From NCBI RefSeq assembly GCF_030315745.1, contig NZ_JASXSH010000011.1, forward strand, positions 62,001 to 126,000: 64,000 nt of DNA, in the 5' to 3' direction. The position numbers and the translations under genes are program-made. The notes beneath the pieces were generated by a model. The model was not told where the DNA came from, did not search any database, and worked only from the letters and a program-made list of their open reading frames with translations. Below, in pieces: positions 27,720 through 37,396 of this stretch; position 1 is the stretch's first letter; each line of letters starts with the position of its first letter. Source of the stretch: Gordonia heveisoli. GTDB taxonomy: Bacteria; Actinomycetota; Actinomycetes; Mycobacteriales; Mycobacteriaceae.

Positions 27720-27806
27720 CCCCACGGCTTTGTTTCCCCACGGTGCCCCACCGCATTCCCCACGGTGCCCCACTGGCTGTGTCTCTGGCTCCCCACTTTG
27801 CCCCAC
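27718..27806 (-). repeat. Array of seven CCCCAC (GTGGGG) motifs upstream of mraZ
   Basis: CCCCAC occurs at 27720, 27736, 27746, 27758, 27768, 27791 and 27801. Three pairs have the 10-base spacing typical of MraZ boxes. An 18-base unit TTCCCCACGGTGCCCCAC is perfectly repeated at 27734-27751 and 27756-27773, with a third, variant copy at 27789-27806. Read on the minus strand these are GTGGGG repeats, opposite in orientation to the boxes at the mraZ promoter about 150 bases further on. No gene lies in the remainder, 27807-27944. Confidence 0.8.
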
Positions 27807-27944
27807 ATGGCGATATTCGCTGGTCCCTGCTGTCTCTTTGGTGCTCATCATTCACACCGTTATCGGCGTAGGCGACCGCTGACACGCGGGTCTCGCAGAT
27901 TTCCCCCACCACTTCTTATGGTCACGACCTGGTCTTTTGTGCTC

Positions 27945-28000
27945 ACGTGGGGGATTGGAGGGGGTGTGGGGGTGGAAAGTGGTGGAAAGTGGGGTACTGT
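27945..28000 (+). promoter_or_regulatory. mraZ promoter with MraZ boxes
   Basis: GTGG-type repeats lie at 27947, 27966, 27972, 27979, 27982 and 27989, several of them 10 bases apart, including GGTGGAAAGT twice in tandem (27971-27990) then GGGGTACTGT. TACTGT at 27995-28000 is a candidate -10 box. MraZ is known to bind its own promoter at direct repeats of this type with 10-base period. Confidence 0.75.
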
Positions 28001-28057
28001 GGCAGCACTGGGTGAGGCACACCGGAACGTCACTCCCAGTGGGCAGGAGGTGTCGAC

Positions 28058-28498
28058 ATGTCCGTGCGATTTGTCGGCACCTACACGCCCAAGATGGACG
28101 ACAAGGGGCGACTGACGTTGCCCGCGAAGTTTCGCGACGCATTGGCAGGAGGGGTGATGGTCACGAAGGGCCAGGACCACAGCCTGTCGGTGTATCGGGC
28201 TGAAGAGTTCGACGTGATCGCGGAGAAGATCGTCGAGGCATCGCGTAACGATCCCGAGGCGCGCGCCTTCCAGCGCTACTTCTTCGCCAGCACCGACGAG
28301 CAACGACCCGACGGGCAGGGCCGGATCTCCCTGTCCGCCGATCATCGGGCCTACGCGGGACTGACCAAGGAATGTGTGGTGTTCGGCAGTTTCGACCACC
28401 TGGAGATCTGGGACGCGGCCACCTGGCACGAGTACCAGAACCAACACGAGGAGAACTTCTCGGCCGCCAACTCGGCCGCGCTGAGCGCGGTCCTGTAG
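28058..28498 (+). CDS. mraZ: Transcriptional regulator MraZ
   Basis: This 146-residue protein has two tandem AbrB-like domains. Each carries the DxxxR box: [17 protein letters not shown] near residue 13 and [17 protein letters not shown] near residue 85. MraZ forms a ring and binds direct repeats in the dcw promoter, controlling rsmH and downstream cell-wall genes. GGCAGGAGG precedes ATG 28058. It opens the dcw cluster, followed 19 bases later by rsmH. Confidence 0.96.
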   Translation: MSVRFVGTYTPKMDDKGRLTLPAKFRDALAGGVMVTKGQDHSLSVYRAEEFDVIAEKIVEASRNDPEARAFQRYFFASTDEQRPDGQGRISLSADHRAYAGLTKECVVFGSFDHLEIWDAATWHEYQNQHEENFSAANSAALSAVL

Positions 28499-28517
28499 TC
28501 GAGAAGGACGCGGACAG

Positions 28518-29669
28518 ATGAACAGGGCTTCGGGTGGTCCGAGGCCCCGGTCCGGTCCGACCCTGGCGTACTTCCCCAACGCCAGGTGCGTGACCGGAGC
28601 GGGACCCCGCTCCACCCGGATTCATTGCAGGACCGCCGCGGTCTGCTCGTCGAGCTGCCGCGGCCTGTCGAGGTCGAGGGATACATCCGTGGACGCAGAG
28701 AATGACGACGCACAGTCATACGGGCACATTCCCGTCATGGCATCGCGGATGATCGATCTGCTCGCGCCGGCACTCGACGCAGACGGGCCGCGCATCTTCG
28801 TCGACGCCACTCTCGGTGCGGGCGGGCATACCGAGCTTGTCGCCCGACGGTTCCCCAACGTGCGGCTCATCGGCATCGATCGTGACGATTCCGCGCTGGC
28901 CATCGCGCAGGCACGGCTGGCCGAGTTCGGTGACCGGATCTCCTTTCACCAAGCCACATTTGACGAGATCTCCGAGGTTCTCGACGCCGCCGGATCGCCG
29001 GCGATCGACGCCGCGCTCTTCGATCTCGGCGTCTCGTCGATGCAACTCGATCGGGCCGAACGTGGCTTCGCCTACGCCGTCGACGCGCCGCTGGACATGC
29101 GGATGAATCCCGACGACGACCTCACCGCCGCGGATATCCTCAACACCTATTCGCACGGTGAGCTCGCCCGCGTATTGTCCGAGTACGGAGAGGAACGTTT
29201 CGCCGGGCGTATCGCGTCGGCCGTTCTGCGGGAGCGTGAGAAGGAGCCGTTCACCACCAGCGCACGACTCGTCGAACTGCTCTACGACGCCATTCCGGCC
29301 GCCACCCGGCGGACCGGCGGGCATCCGGCCAAGCGCACCTTCCAGGCCCTGCGGATCGAGGTCAACCACGAACTCGAGGCGATCGAGACCGCGGTGCCCG
29401 CGGCCACCGACGCGCTGCGGGTCGGCGGCCGGGTCGCGGTGATGAGCTACCAGTCGCTGGAGGACAAGATCATCAAGCGTGAGTTCGCAACACGCACCAC
29501 GTCCACCTCGCCGCCGGGACTACCGGTCGAATTGCCGGGTACCGCACCGGAATTCCGGCTGATCACCCGTGGTGCCGAACGGCCGGACGAAGCCGAACTC
29601 GAGCGCAATCCGCGCTCGGCGCCGGTCCGGGTCCGGGTAATCGAACGTGTCGAGAGGAGGGATGCGTGA
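28518..29669 (+). CDS. rsmH: 16S rRNA (cytosine1402-N4)-methyltransferase RsmH
   Basis: This enzyme methylates C1402 of 16S rRNA with S-adenosylmethionine. Family blocks include [34 protein letters not shown] (AdoMet loop), [12 protein letters not shown] and [15 protein letters not shown] 28518 has AGAAGGA upstream and gives 383 residues with an Arg/Ser-rich 57-residue arm before the conserved core. An in-frame GTG at 28689 would remove that arm. The stop overlaps the ftsL-like gene start. Confidence 0.92.
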   Translation: MNRASGGPRPRSGPTLAYFPNARCVTGAGPRSTRIHCRTAAVCSSSCRGLSRSRDTSVDAENDDAQSYGHIPVMASRMIDLLAPALDADGPRIFVDATLGAGGHTELVARRFPNVRLIGIDRDDSALAIAQARLAEFGDRISFHQATFDEISEVLDAAGSPAIDAALFDLGVSSMQLDRAERGFAYAVDAPLDMRMNPDDDLTAADILNTYSHGELARVLSEYGEERFAGRIASAVLREREKEPFTTSARLVELLYDAIPAATRRTGGHPAKRTFQALRIEVNHELEAIETAVPAATDALRVGGRVAVMSYQSLEDKIIKREFATRTTSTSPPGLPVELPGTAPEFRLITRGAERPDEAELERNPRSAPVRVRVIERVERRDA

Positions 29670-30409
29670 TGACCATCCTGAACGACGAACCGCAGGTGCG
29701 CACCGCGCCGGAACGGGCACGCCGAACCGACCGTCGCGGTCGGGTCGACAGTGAGCGCGCCACCCGGTCGCGCGCGGCGCAGCGGGCGCTCGATCGACGC
29801 AACCGGCGGGTGGCCGACGGTGGGTCGGCGCGAACGGTGCGCACCTCCAAACCGTCCACAATCGTTGCTGGACCCCGGGTTTCGCTGGTCGAGCGGCTGC
29901 GCGGGGTGCCTTTCGTGGTGCCCGTCATCGCGCTGCTCGTGCTGGGTCTGGGACTCAGTCTCTGGCTGTCGACGAAGTCGACCCAGGACTCCTATCAGCT
30001 CAGCGCCGAACGCCGCACGAATCAGGCGCTCGATGATCACCTCGATTCGCTGCGGCGTGCCTACGAGTCGGCCAATTCGGCTCCCGAATTGGCGCGTAAG
30101 GCAGCGGATCTGGGGATGGTGCCGGCACCGAATGCGGCACGGATGATCGTCGATCCCAACCGCAAGCCGCGCATCGCGGGCAAACCGACCCCGGTGGCCG
30201 GACGTCCGATGGACGACCTCAACCGGCCGAAGGCGCCGAAGCCCGCGGAGACCGTCGACCCACGTGCGGTGGAGGATTCGATCGGCCTCGGTGGGGTGGG
30301 AACACCCACGCCGGCACCGAACGGCGGTGCCGCAACACCTTCGGCGGTGCCGACGGCTCCGACCGCTCAGCCGACGCCCGCGCCGGTCGTGCCGGATGCG
30401 CCGCGCTGA
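29669..30409 (+). CDS. FtsL-like septal membrane protein
   Basis: This 246-residue bitopic protein sits where ftsL lies in dcw clusters (Rv2164c position). It has a basic cytoplasmic arm (1-80), one span (VVPVIALLVLGLGLSLWL, about 83-100), a short outer coiled coil with the ELARKAADLGMVPAPNAA motif typical of FtsL, and a Pro/Ala/Thr-rich tail. ATG 29669 overlaps the rsmH stop; GAGAGGAGG at 29652-29660 fits it better than the GTG three bases earlier. It would bridge FtsQ, FtsB-like and PbpB at the septum. Confidence 0.85.
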   Translation: MTILNDEPQVRTAPERARRTDRRGRVDSERATRSRAAQRALDRRNRRVADGGSARTVRTSKPSTIVAGPRVSLVERLRGVPFVVPVIALLVLGLGLSLWLSTKSTQDSYQLSAERRTNQALDDHLDSLRRAYESANSAPELARKAADLGMVPAPNAARMIVDPNRKPRIAGKPTPVAGRPMDDLNRPKAPKPAETVDPRAVEDSIGLGGVGTPTPAPNGGAATPSAVPTAPTAQPTPAPVVPDAPR

Positions 30410-30511
30410 CCTCCGGCCGGGATTGCGGTTGGCGAATCTCATCACATCCGTCGCAACCCGCCGACGTGAAATTCCGGGCAATCGCAGTGAATCGGTGAAC
30501 AATTGACAACC

Positions 30512-32380
30512 ATGAAACGTGCGAGCAAGGGGCGGACGCGCTCGCCGATGAGTGGATCTCGGATCGCCCCGGCGGGTGGACCGCAAGCCTTCCTGTTCCG
30601 CGCCCGTGCGGCCGGTGTGCTGGTCGCGGTCGTGGTGGCGGTGGTGGCCGTCCGCATGATCGTCGTGCACACCATCGACGCCTCATCTATCGCGGCCGAG
30701 GCGGCCGAGCAGCGTCAGGTCACTCAGATCCTCACTGCCAAGCGAGGTTCCATCCTCGACCGGAACGGCCGTCCACTGGCGTACACCGACGAGGCGCGGG
30801 CGCTGACCTTCTTGCCGCGTGCGGTCCGCAAGTCGATCGACGCCGAACATCGCGATCATCCAGAGCTGCCCGATGCCAACACCCGACTGCGTGAGATCGC
30901 CAAGGGTGTATCGCAGGCGCTCGGTGGATCCATCAGCGAAGCCGACATCCTCGCCAAGGTCTCCGGCAACGACACTTTCGTCTACCTAGCCCGCTCGGTG
31001 AGTCCCGAAGTTGCCAACCGGATCATCGGTGAGTACCCCGAGGTCGGCGCCGACGTTCAGAGTATCCGTCTCTATCCGGGTGGGTCGCTGGCGGCGAATA
31101 TCATCGGCGACGTCAACTATGACGGCAACGGCCTCATCGGCCTGGAAGCCTCCCTCGACTCGATTCTGGCCGGTACCAACGGATCCAAGACCTATGACCA
31201 GGGCTCGGACGGAGCGGTCATCCCGGGTAGTACACGTAACGTCCACCCGGCGATCAACGGCGCGACGGTCCGACTGACCATCGACTCCGACGTTCAATGG
31301 TTCGTGCAGAGTCAGGTGGCCAAGGCGAAGGCGGCCTCGGGTGCGCGCTCGGCGTCGGCGGTGGTGCTCGACGCGAAGACCGGCGAGGTGCTCGCCATGG
31401 CCAACGACGGAACATTCGACGCGTCGATGCCGCTGTCCGAACAGGGACACGCCGAACTCGGCAATCCTTCGGTCACTTCACCTTTCGAACCCGGATCGGT
31501 GAACAAGGTGATCACCGCGGCGGCGGCCATCGAATACGGGCTCACGACCCCGCAGGCTGTTCATCGGGTTCCGGGCAGCATCCAGATGGCCGGCGTAACG
31601 GTCCGTGATGCCTGGGCACACGGCGTCGAGCCGTATACCACCGCGGGAATCTTCGGCAAATCCTCCAACGTCGGCACCCTGATGCTTGCGAAGAAACTGG
31701 GGGAGAAGCGTTTTGCGGATATGGTCAACCGATTTGGTCTCGGCCTCCGAACCGGGGTCGGGCTGCCCGCCGAGAGTGCCGGGGAAGTGCCCGCACTCAG
31801 TCAGTGGTCGGGCGGCTCCTTCGCGAACCTGCCTATCGGGCAGGGCCTTTCGATGACATTGCTACAGATGACCGCGATGTACCAGGCGATGGCCAACGAC
31901 GGTCTGCGTGTTCCGCCGCGAATCATGCTCAGCGAACAGACCGACGGGCACGGTCCCGATGTGCTGCGACGGCCGGATCCGGTCCGGGTGGTCAGCCCGG
32001 AGACCGCGCGCACGGTCCGCGACATGTTCCGTGCGGTCATGCAGGACGACCCGATGGGATATCAGATGGGCACCGGCGTCAAGGGGGCGGTGCCCGGCTA
32101 CCAGGTGTCGGGTAAGACCGGTACCGCCCAGCAGGTGGATCCGTCCTGCGGCTGCTACTCCAATTCGAGCTACAACATCACCTTTGCCGGGATCGCGCCC
32201 GCCGACCAGCCTCGGTTCGTCGTCGGCATCATGCTCGACAATCCGCGCCGAAGCTCGGACGGCACCGGCGGCCAGTCGGCGGCCCCGCTGTTCTCGACCA
32301 TCGCGTCGTGGATGCTGCAGCGCGACCGGGTTCCGCTGTCGGCCCGGCCGACGCCGCGGATGATTCTCACCGCCGACTGA
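30512..32380 (+). CDS. pbpB: Septal class B penicillin-binding protein PbpB (FtsI)
   Basis: This 622-residue bitopic transpeptidase builds septal peptidoglycan with FtsW. After a basic arm and one span (about residues 30-55) come the dimerisation region (RGSILDRNGRPLAYT), and the three active-site motifs: SVNK with the catalytic Ser (PFEPGSVNK), SSN (GKSSNVGT) and KTG (SGKTGTAQ). It matches Rv2163c. A Cys-containing SCGCYSNSSY patch follows KTG. The ATG at 30512 is used; TTG at 30503 is possible. No strong ribosome site is seen. Confidence 0.94.
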   Translation: MKRASKGRTRSPMSGSRIAPAGGPQAFLFRARAAGVLVAVVVAVVAVRMIVVHTIDASSIAAEAAEQRQVTQILTAKRGSILDRNGRPLAYTDEARALTFLPRAVRKSIDAEHRDHPELPDANTRLREIAKGVSQALGGSISEADILAKVSGNDTFVYLARSVSPEVANRIIGEYPEVGADVQSIRLYPGGSLAANIIGDVNYDGNGLIGLEASLDSILAGTNGSKTYDQGSDGAVIPGSTRNVHPAINGATVRLTIDSDVQWFVQSQVAKAKAASGARSASAVVLDAKTGEVLAMANDGTFDASMPLSEQGHAELGNPSVTSPFEPGSVNKVITAAAAIEYGLTTPQAVHRVPGSIQMAGVTVRDAWAHGVEPYTTAGIFGKSSNVGTLMLAKKLGEKRFADMVNRFGLGLRTGVGLPAESAGEVPALSQWSGGSFANLPIGQGLSMTLLQMTAMYQAMANDGLRVPPRIMLSEQTDGHGPDVLRRPDPVRVVSPETARTVRDMFRAVMQDDPMGYQMGTGVKGAVPGYQVSGKTGTAQQVDPSCGCYSNSSYNITFAGIAPADQPRFVVGIMLDNPRRSSDGTGGQSAAPLFSTIASWMLQRDRVPLSARPTPRMILTAD

Positions 32381-32444
32381 CCGATGTCGGTGGCGAACGC
32401 ATGCGGACCGCGGGAATCCGACCGGAGTCCGGCCGGTATCGTGA

Positions 32445-32466
32445 GTTCGTTCTGGACTGAACGAAC
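32445..32466 (+). other. 8-base inverted repeat between pbpB and murE
   Basis: GTTCGTTC (32445-32452) and GAACGAAC (32459-32466) are perfectly complementary with a 6-base loop in the 162-base gap. It could be a weak RNA hairpin or operator. There is no T-run. Confidence 0.4.
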
Positions 32467-32542
32467 GACGCCGGGCGGATGTCGGTCCACCCGGAACCGA
32501 TTATGAAGTCGTGCAAGGCGCAGATGAGGAGGCGTGGCCAGG

Positions 32543-34180
32543 ATGTCGTCTGACCGTCGTCGCCGGGGCCCGCTGCGCCCCCGGACCGTGACACCGATCC
32601 CGGTCGGGGTGCTCTCGGCCTCCACCGGCGCCCGGCTCGACCTCATCGGCACCGCCGACACCGACACCGTGGTGACCGGGGTGACACTGCGCGCCCAGGA
32701 CGTGCGTCCGGGCGATCTGTTCGCGGCGCTGCCCGGCGGCAGCACCCACGGCGCCCGGTTCGCCGATCAGGCCGTCGCCGCGGGTGCGGTCGCGGTGCTC
32801 ACCGATCCGGCCGGACGTGCCGAACTGGCCGCGGTCCTCCCGCCGGAGTCCTCGCTGGTCGTTCTGGTACATCCGCAGCCCCGTACCGTGCTCGGCGCGC
32901 TCAGTGCGCGCATCTACGGGAATCCGTCTCAGCGGCTCAAACTCATCGGCATCACCGGAACCTCCGGCAAGACGACGACCGCCTACATGGTCGAGGCGGC
33001 TCTGCTCGCTGCCGGCCTGTCGGTCGGACTGATCGGCACGGTCGAGACCCGCGTCGACGGCGTCGCCCAGCCAAGCTCGCTGACCACTCCCGAGGCACCG
33101 ACCCTGCAGGCGATGCTCGCGGCGATGGTGGAGCAGGGGGTCGATGCGGTCGTGATGGAGGTGTCGAGCCACGCGCTGTCCCTGGGCCGGGTCGACGGCG
33201 CACATTTCGCGATCGGCGCCTTCACCAACCTGTCGCAGGATCATCTGGACTTCCACCACACGATGTCGGCCTACTTCGACGCCAAGGCACAGCTGTTCCA
33301 CCCGGCGTCGCCGACGCATGCGGTGCGCTCGGTGATCTGCGTGGACGATGACTGGGGGCGACGGATGGTCGAGGTGGCCCGGACCAAGGTCGCGGGCGGG
33401 GGCACACAGACGCCCCCGGTGACCGTTTCCACCGGTGAGGTGCGTGCGACCTGGCAGATCGAATCCGTGGCGGTGGCACCGGACGGAAGTTCGCAGGCCG
33501 TCGTTGCGGGTCCGGACGGTGCTGCCGAACTCGTGGTACCACTGCCCGGCCGATACAACGTCGCCAATGCGTTGCTGGCCGTCGCGACCGCGACCTGCGC
33601 CGGTGTCGACACGGCCACCGCGGTCGGGGCGATCGCATCGGTGACCGTGCCCGGCCGCCTACAGCGCATCGACCGTGGACAAGACTTTCTGGCACTTGTG
33701 GACTACGCGCACAAGCCGGGGGCGGTGCAGGCGGTTCTGGGTACCTTGCGCAGGCAGGCGCAGGCCGCCGGGGCCGGCGGGCGGGTGGCGATCGTCATCG
33801 GCGCCGGTGGCGACCGGGATATGGCGAAGCGTCCGCTGATGGGGGCCGCCGCCGCCCGGGGAGCCGAACTGGTCATCGTGACCGACGACAATCCGCGGTC
33901 GGAGGAACCGGGCGCCATCCGCGCCGAGGTGAGCGCCGGGGCGCGGGCGGTGGCGACGTCGGATCGTCCGGCCGGAGCGCAACCGGTCCAGGAGATCGGG
34001 GACCGCGCTGCGGCGATCACCGCCGCGATCGCCTGGGCGCGGACCGGCGACACGGTGCTGATCGCGGGTAAGGGACATGAGACCGGTCAGGAGATCGACG
34101 GAGTGAAACATCCATTCGACGACCGGGAGGTCACCGCGGCGGCTCTGGACGCGCGGCAGACGAACGGCGCCGACGCATGA
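32543..34180 (+). CDS. murE: UDP-MurNAc-tripeptide synthetase MurE
   Basis: This 545-residue ligase adds the third amino acid, here meso-diaminopimelate, to UDP-MurNAc-L-Ala-D-Glu. The ATP loop GTSGKTTT is at about residues 139-146, the central [10 protein letters not shown] block is present, and DDNPRSE near the C-terminus is the motif that binds mDAP. Rv2158c is the counterpart. The AGGAGG at 32527-32532 fits ATG 32543; the GTG at 32534 is too close to it. The stop overlaps the next start as ATGA. Confidence 0.95.
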   Translation: MSSDRRRRGPLRPRTVTPIPVGVLSASTGARLDLIGTADTDTVVTGVTLRAQDVRPGDLFAALPGGSTHGARFADQAVAAGAVAVLTDPAGRAELAAVLPPESSLVVLVHPQPRTVLGALSARIYGNPSQRLKLIGITGTSGKTTTAYMVEAALLAAGLSVGLIGTVETRVDGVAQPSSLTTPEAPTLQAMLAAMVEQGVDAVVMEVSSHALSLGRVDGAHFAIGAFTNLSQDHLDFHHTMSAYFDAKAQLFHPASPTHAVRSVICVDDDWGRRMVEVARTKVAGGGTQTPPVTVSTGEVRATWQIESVAVAPDGSSQAVVAGPDGAAELVVPLPGRYNVANALLAVATATCAGVDTATAVGAIASVTVPGRLQRIDRGQDFLALVDYAHKPGAVQAVLGTLRRQAQAAGAGGRVAIVIGAGGDRDMAKRPLMGAAAARGAELVIVTDDNPRSEEPGAIRAEVSAGARAVATSDRPAGAQPVQEIGDRAAAITAAIAWARTGDTVLIAGKGHETGQEIDGVKHPFDDREVTAAALDARQTNGADA

Positions 34181-34701
34181 GCGCGACGGTGACGGTGATC
34201 CGCGCGGCGGTGCCGTCGTCGGTCGACGAGGTCCGCACCTTGCTACGTGAGCTGGCGCAGGCCGGGGCCACGGCACGCGCCGAAGCTACCGCGGCACGCG
34301 CCGAAGCTACCGACCGCACGATCCGGACCTGGGCGTTCATCGGCGACCTGACCGTCGAGGACGGGCTGAGTGAGAACGAGCGCGTCGTCGAACACGATCG
34401 CATCGGCCGACAGGCGGTCCGGCTGGCCGTCGACAAGACGCTGTGCATCGGGGACTCACGAGCCGTGCATGCGCTGCACCAGGGTGCGGTGATGGAGGGC
34501 TCCTGGGGTGAGGAGGCCGCGATCGTGGCTTCGGCGGAGGCGGCCGGCCGACTGCTGTGCGACGATGCGAGCTGGCGACCCGGTGACGGCGACGTGGTGC
34601 TGGTGGCGGCGAACTCGGCGTCGGTGGCGGGCCTGCTCGACACGGTCGCCGGTGACCTCGCATACACACTGAACGACCATCGCGGCAATGCTGCCCGGTG
34701 A
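34177..34701 (+). CDS. MurF C-terminal-domain-only protein
   Basis: This 174-residue reading frame occupies the slot of murF but has only its third (C-terminal) domain. The frame from VTVI onward follows MurF domain [37 protein letters not shown] and [15 protein letters not shown]. There is no UDP-binding domain or GKT ATP loop, and about 1 kb is missing between murE and mraY compared with a normal murF. The DAYNANP signature is replaced by RAAVPSS. A 21-base tandem duplication (34271-34311) encodes [14 protein letters not shown]. The ATGA overlap with murE suggests it is translated. A full murF must exist elsewhere. Confidence 0.75.
   Translation: MSATVTVIRAAVPSSVDEVRTLLRELAQAGATARAEATAARAEATDRTIRTWAFIGDLTVEDGLSENERVVEHDRIGRQAVRLAVDKTLCIGDSRAVHALHQGAVMEGSWGEEAAIVASAEAAGRLLCDDASWRPGDGDVVLVAANSASVAGLLDTVAGDLAYTLNDHRGNAAR
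34271..34312 (+). repeat. 21-base tandem duplication in the murF-like gene
   Basis: A 20-base string at 34271-34290 is repeated exactly at 34292-34311, a period of 21 bases (seven codons), duplicating ARAEAT in the protein. Confidence 0.85.
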
Positions 34702-34782
34702 GGTCCGGGGAAGTCGCGGACACACGGTTGACGGACAAGGGGATGAGCAGGTGACGGTAGCAGTGCGGACAGGGACGGTGCG

Positions 34783-35877
34783 ATGACCCAGATCCTCATC
34801 GCGGGTGCGATCGCGATCGCCGTCTCGATCCTGCTCACCCCGGTGCTCATCAAGGTGTTCACCCGGCAGGGCTTCGGCCAGGAGATCCGGGTCGAAGGAC
34901 CGCAGAGCCACCAGACCAAACGGGGCACCCCGTCGATGGGTGGTGTCGCGATCATCGCCGCACTGTGGCTGGGCTACTTCGGATCCCACCTCGTCGGTCT
35001 GATCACCGGTGACGGAAACGGACCGACGGCGTCGGGTCTGCTGGTGCTCGGGCTGGCCACCGTCCTCGGCGGTGTCGGCTTCCTCGACGACATCATCAAG
35101 ATCCGCAAACACCGCAACCTGGGACTGAACAAGACCGCCAAGTCGATCGGGCAGTTCGGCGCCGCGATCATCTTCGGCGTGCTGGTACTGCAGTTCCACA
35201 ACGATTACGGCTATGCGCCGGCCAGCACCAACCTGTCCTACGTCCGCGACATCAACGCCATTTCGATGGGATCGGTCGTCTTCGTCATCTTCTGCTGGCT
35301 GGTCGTCGCAGCCTGGTCGAATGCGGTGAACTTCACCGACGGACTCGACGGTCTGGCCGCGGGCTCGATGGCGATGGTGCTCGGTTCCTATGTGCTTGTG
35401 ACCTTCTTCCAGTTCGTCAACGCCTGCCAGGGCGGCGCCAAGCCGACCCGGGAGATCTCCACCGCCTGCTACCCGGTACGCGACCCGCTCGACCTCGCGA
35501 TCATCGCGGTGGCCGGTGGCGGCGCGTGCCTCGGGTTCCTCTGGTGGAATGCCGCACCGGCGAAGATCTTCATGGGTGACACCGGATCGCTGGCCCTCGG
35601 CGGCATGCTCGCCGGCCTGTCGATCTGCACCCGCACCGAACTGCTCGCCGTCATCATCGGTGCGCTTTTCGTCGCCGAGATCGTGTCGGTGGTCATCCAG
35701 ATCGCGTTCTTCCGCACCACCGGCCGTCGCGTGTTCCGGATGGCCCCGTTCCACCACCACTTCGAGCTGGGGGGCTGGGCGGAAACCACGGTGATCATCA
35801 GATTCTGGCTACTGACGGCGATCGCCTGCGCCCTCGGCCTGTCGCTGTTCTACGGCGAGTTCCTCGCCAATGGCTGA
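34783..35877 (+). CDS. mraY: Phospho-MurNAc-pentapeptide translocase MraY
   Basis: This 364-residue membrane enzyme with about 10 spans moves phospho-MurNAc-pentapeptide from UDP to undecaprenyl phosphate, making lipid I. GTPSMGG, the FLDDIIK and [12 protein letters not shown] Asp motifs and the FHHHFEL histidine motif are all present. It corresponds to Rv2156c (murX). It begins 82 bases after the murF-like gene and overlaps murD by 8 bases. Confidence 0.95.
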   Translation: MTQILIAGAIAIAVSILLTPVLIKVFTRQGFGQEIRVEGPQSHQTKRGTPSMGGVAIIAALWLGYFGSHLVGLITGDGNGPTASGLLVLGLATVLGGVGFLDDIIKIRKHRNLGLNKTAKSIGQFGAAIIFGVLVLQFHNDYGYAPASTNLSYVRDINAISMGSVVFVIFCWLVVAAWSNAVNFTDGLDGLAAGSMAMVLGSYVLVTFFQFVNACQGGAKPTREISTACYPVRDPLDLAIIAVAGGGACLGFLWWNAAPAKIFMGDTGSLALGGMLAGLSICTRTELLAVIIGALFVAEIVSVVIQIAFFRTTGRRVFRMAPFHHHFELGGWAETTVIIRFWLLTAIACALGLSLFYGEFLANG

Positions 35878-37396
35878 TCCGACCGGACCGGCGCTGGACC
35901 TGGCCGACCGGCCCGTGCTGGTGGCCGGTGCAGGCACCGCGGGTATATCGGCGGCCGGATTCTTGGCCGAGGTGGGTGCCCAGGTCGGTATCGCCGACCA
36001 ACGGTTCGCCGATCCCGCGGCCGCCGCCGAGGCGGGTGCCGCGGGTCTGACCCCGGTCGCCATCCGCACCCTGCTCGACGACCCCGCCTGGACCGAGCGA
36101 TACTCCCTGGTCGTCGTGTCGCCGGGATTCGCCCCCGACAACGAGCTGGTCGTCGCCGCGCTCGCCGCCGGGTTGCCGGTGTGGGGTGAGGTCGAGCTCG
36201 CCTGGCACGTCGATCGCAGCGGTTTGCTCGGCGCGCCGCGCACCTGGCTGGTGGTCACCGGAACCAACGGCAAGACCACGACGACATCGATGCTCGCCGA
36301 CATCGTCGCCGCGTCCGGCCGGTCCGGAGCCGCATGCGGCAACATCGGACTGCCGGTGCTCGACGCGATGCGGATGCAGCCGCGGGTCGAGGTGTTGTGC
36401 GCGGAGCTGTCGTCGTTCCAGTTGCACTGGGCGCCGTCGGTGCGCCCGGACGCCGGAGTGGTCCTCAATGTCGCCGACGATCATCTCGACTGGCATGGGT
36501 CGTTCGCGGCCTACGCCGCAGCCAAGGCGGGCGCGCTGACCGGGACGGTCGGTGTGGTCGGACTCGACGACGAGGTGGCGTCGGGGCTGGCGGTGACCGG
36601 ACGACGTGTCGGGTTCACCCTCGACGAGCCTGCCGACGGTGAACTCGGCGTGGTGGACGGCATGCTGACCGATCGGGCCTTCGGCGCCGGGATGCTGCTG
36701 CCCGCCGATGCGATTCAGCCTGCCGGACCATCCGGCCGAATGGATGCGCTCGCCGCGGCCGCCCTGGCACTCGCGGTCGGGGTGCCGCGCGAGGCGGTCG
36801 CGGCGGCACTGTCGGACTTCCGGCCCGCAGGTCATCGCGGTGAGGTCGTCCTCGTCCACGACGGCATCGCCTTCGTCGACGATTCGAAGGCCACGAACCC
36901 TCATGCCGCGCAGGCGGCGGTGGCGGCGCATGAACGGGTGGTGCTCATCGCGGGGGGACTGCTCAAGGGTGCGCCGGTCGACGGTCTGATCACTGCCGTC
37001 CGGGATCGGCTGGCCGGGGTGGTGGCGATTGGCCGTGATCGCGACATCATCCTCGAAGCGATCGCGCGACACGCCCCAGAAGTCCCAGCCGTCACAGTAT
37101 TCACAGGGGACGATGGGCGGGTGAACGTGAACCGCGCCGGATCGGCCCCCCATGCCAGTGCCGCACCACGCAGCGCCGCACCCGGGACGACCCGGGACGA
37201 GGTTGCCGCCGTCGCGGTGATGGACCGCGCCGTCGATGTGGCGTGGGAACTGGCGCAGACCGCCGACCGGAGACCCGACGCGGTGCTGCTGGCGCCGGCC
37301 GCCGCCTCCCTGGACATGTTCGCCGGATACGGACGCCGCGGAGACGCGTTCGCCGCGGCGTCGCGCCGCGTGGCCGACGCCGGGGCGGACCGATGA
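35870..37396 (+). CDS. murD: UDP-MurNAc-L-alanine:D-glutamate ligase MurD
   Basis: This 508-residue cytoplasmic ligase adds D-Glu to UDP-MurNAc-L-Ala. It has the N-terminal [15 protein letters not shown] fold, the ATP loop [16 protein letters not shown] (about 128-143), the [12 protein letters not shown] block and a C-terminal [13 protein letters not shown] motif. A Pro/Ala-rich insertion is visible near residues 420-455. It corresponds to Rv2155c. Its ATG lies inside the end of mraY, and its stop overlaps ftsW as ATGA. Confidence 0.95.
   Translation: MADPTGPALDLADRPVLVAGAGTAGISAAGFLAEVGAQVGIADQRFADPAAAAEAGAAGLTPVAIRTLLDDPAWTERYSLVVVSPGFAPDNELVVAALAAGLPVWGEVELAWHVDRSGLLGAPRTWLVVTGTNGKTTTTSMLADIVAASGRSGAACGNIGLPVLDAMRMQPRVEVLCAELSSFQLHWAPSVRPDAGVVLNVADDHLDWHGSFAAYAAAKAGALTGTVGVVGLDDEVASGLAVTGRRVGFTLDEPADGELGVVDGMLTDRAFGAGMLLPADAIQPAGPSGRMDALAAAALALAVGVPREAVAAALSDFRPAGHRGEVVLVHDGIAFVDDSKATNPHAAQAAVAAHERVVLIAGGLLKGAPVDGLITAVRDRLAGVVAIGRDRDIILEAIARHAPEVPAVTVFTGDDGRVNVNRAGSAPHASAAPRSAAPGTTRDEVAAVAVMDRAVDVAWELAQTADRRPDAVLLAPAAASLDMFAGYGRRGDAFAAASRRVADAGADR

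Noticed and set aside
27718-27806. The CCCCAC array as a CRISPR array
   Set aside because: Units are only 6-18 bases, spacers are 4-17 bases, and no cas gene is near. The 10-base phase is that of MraZ-type boxes.
23936-27808. A continuous minus-strand frame of 1290 codons
   Set aside because: Only its last 558 codons (25612-23936) are a protein. The rest runs antisense to the HEPN and DUF3040 genes and out of frame through the GNAT gene, with Arg/Pro-rich composition typical of GC-rich shadows.
34177-34701. Possibility that this frame is an unrelated gene, not a murF piece
   Set aside because: The EHDRIGR-AVRL, HQGAV-EGSWG and GDVVLV segments in order, at the murF position, are too close to MurF domain III for chance. 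It was kept as a MurF-derived gene.
34177-34783. Truncated murF as simple assembly error
   Set aside because: The frame is open, has an ATGA overlap with murE and departs from MurF at key residues, so a clean deletion of a normal gene does not explain it. Read data would be needed to exclude error completely.
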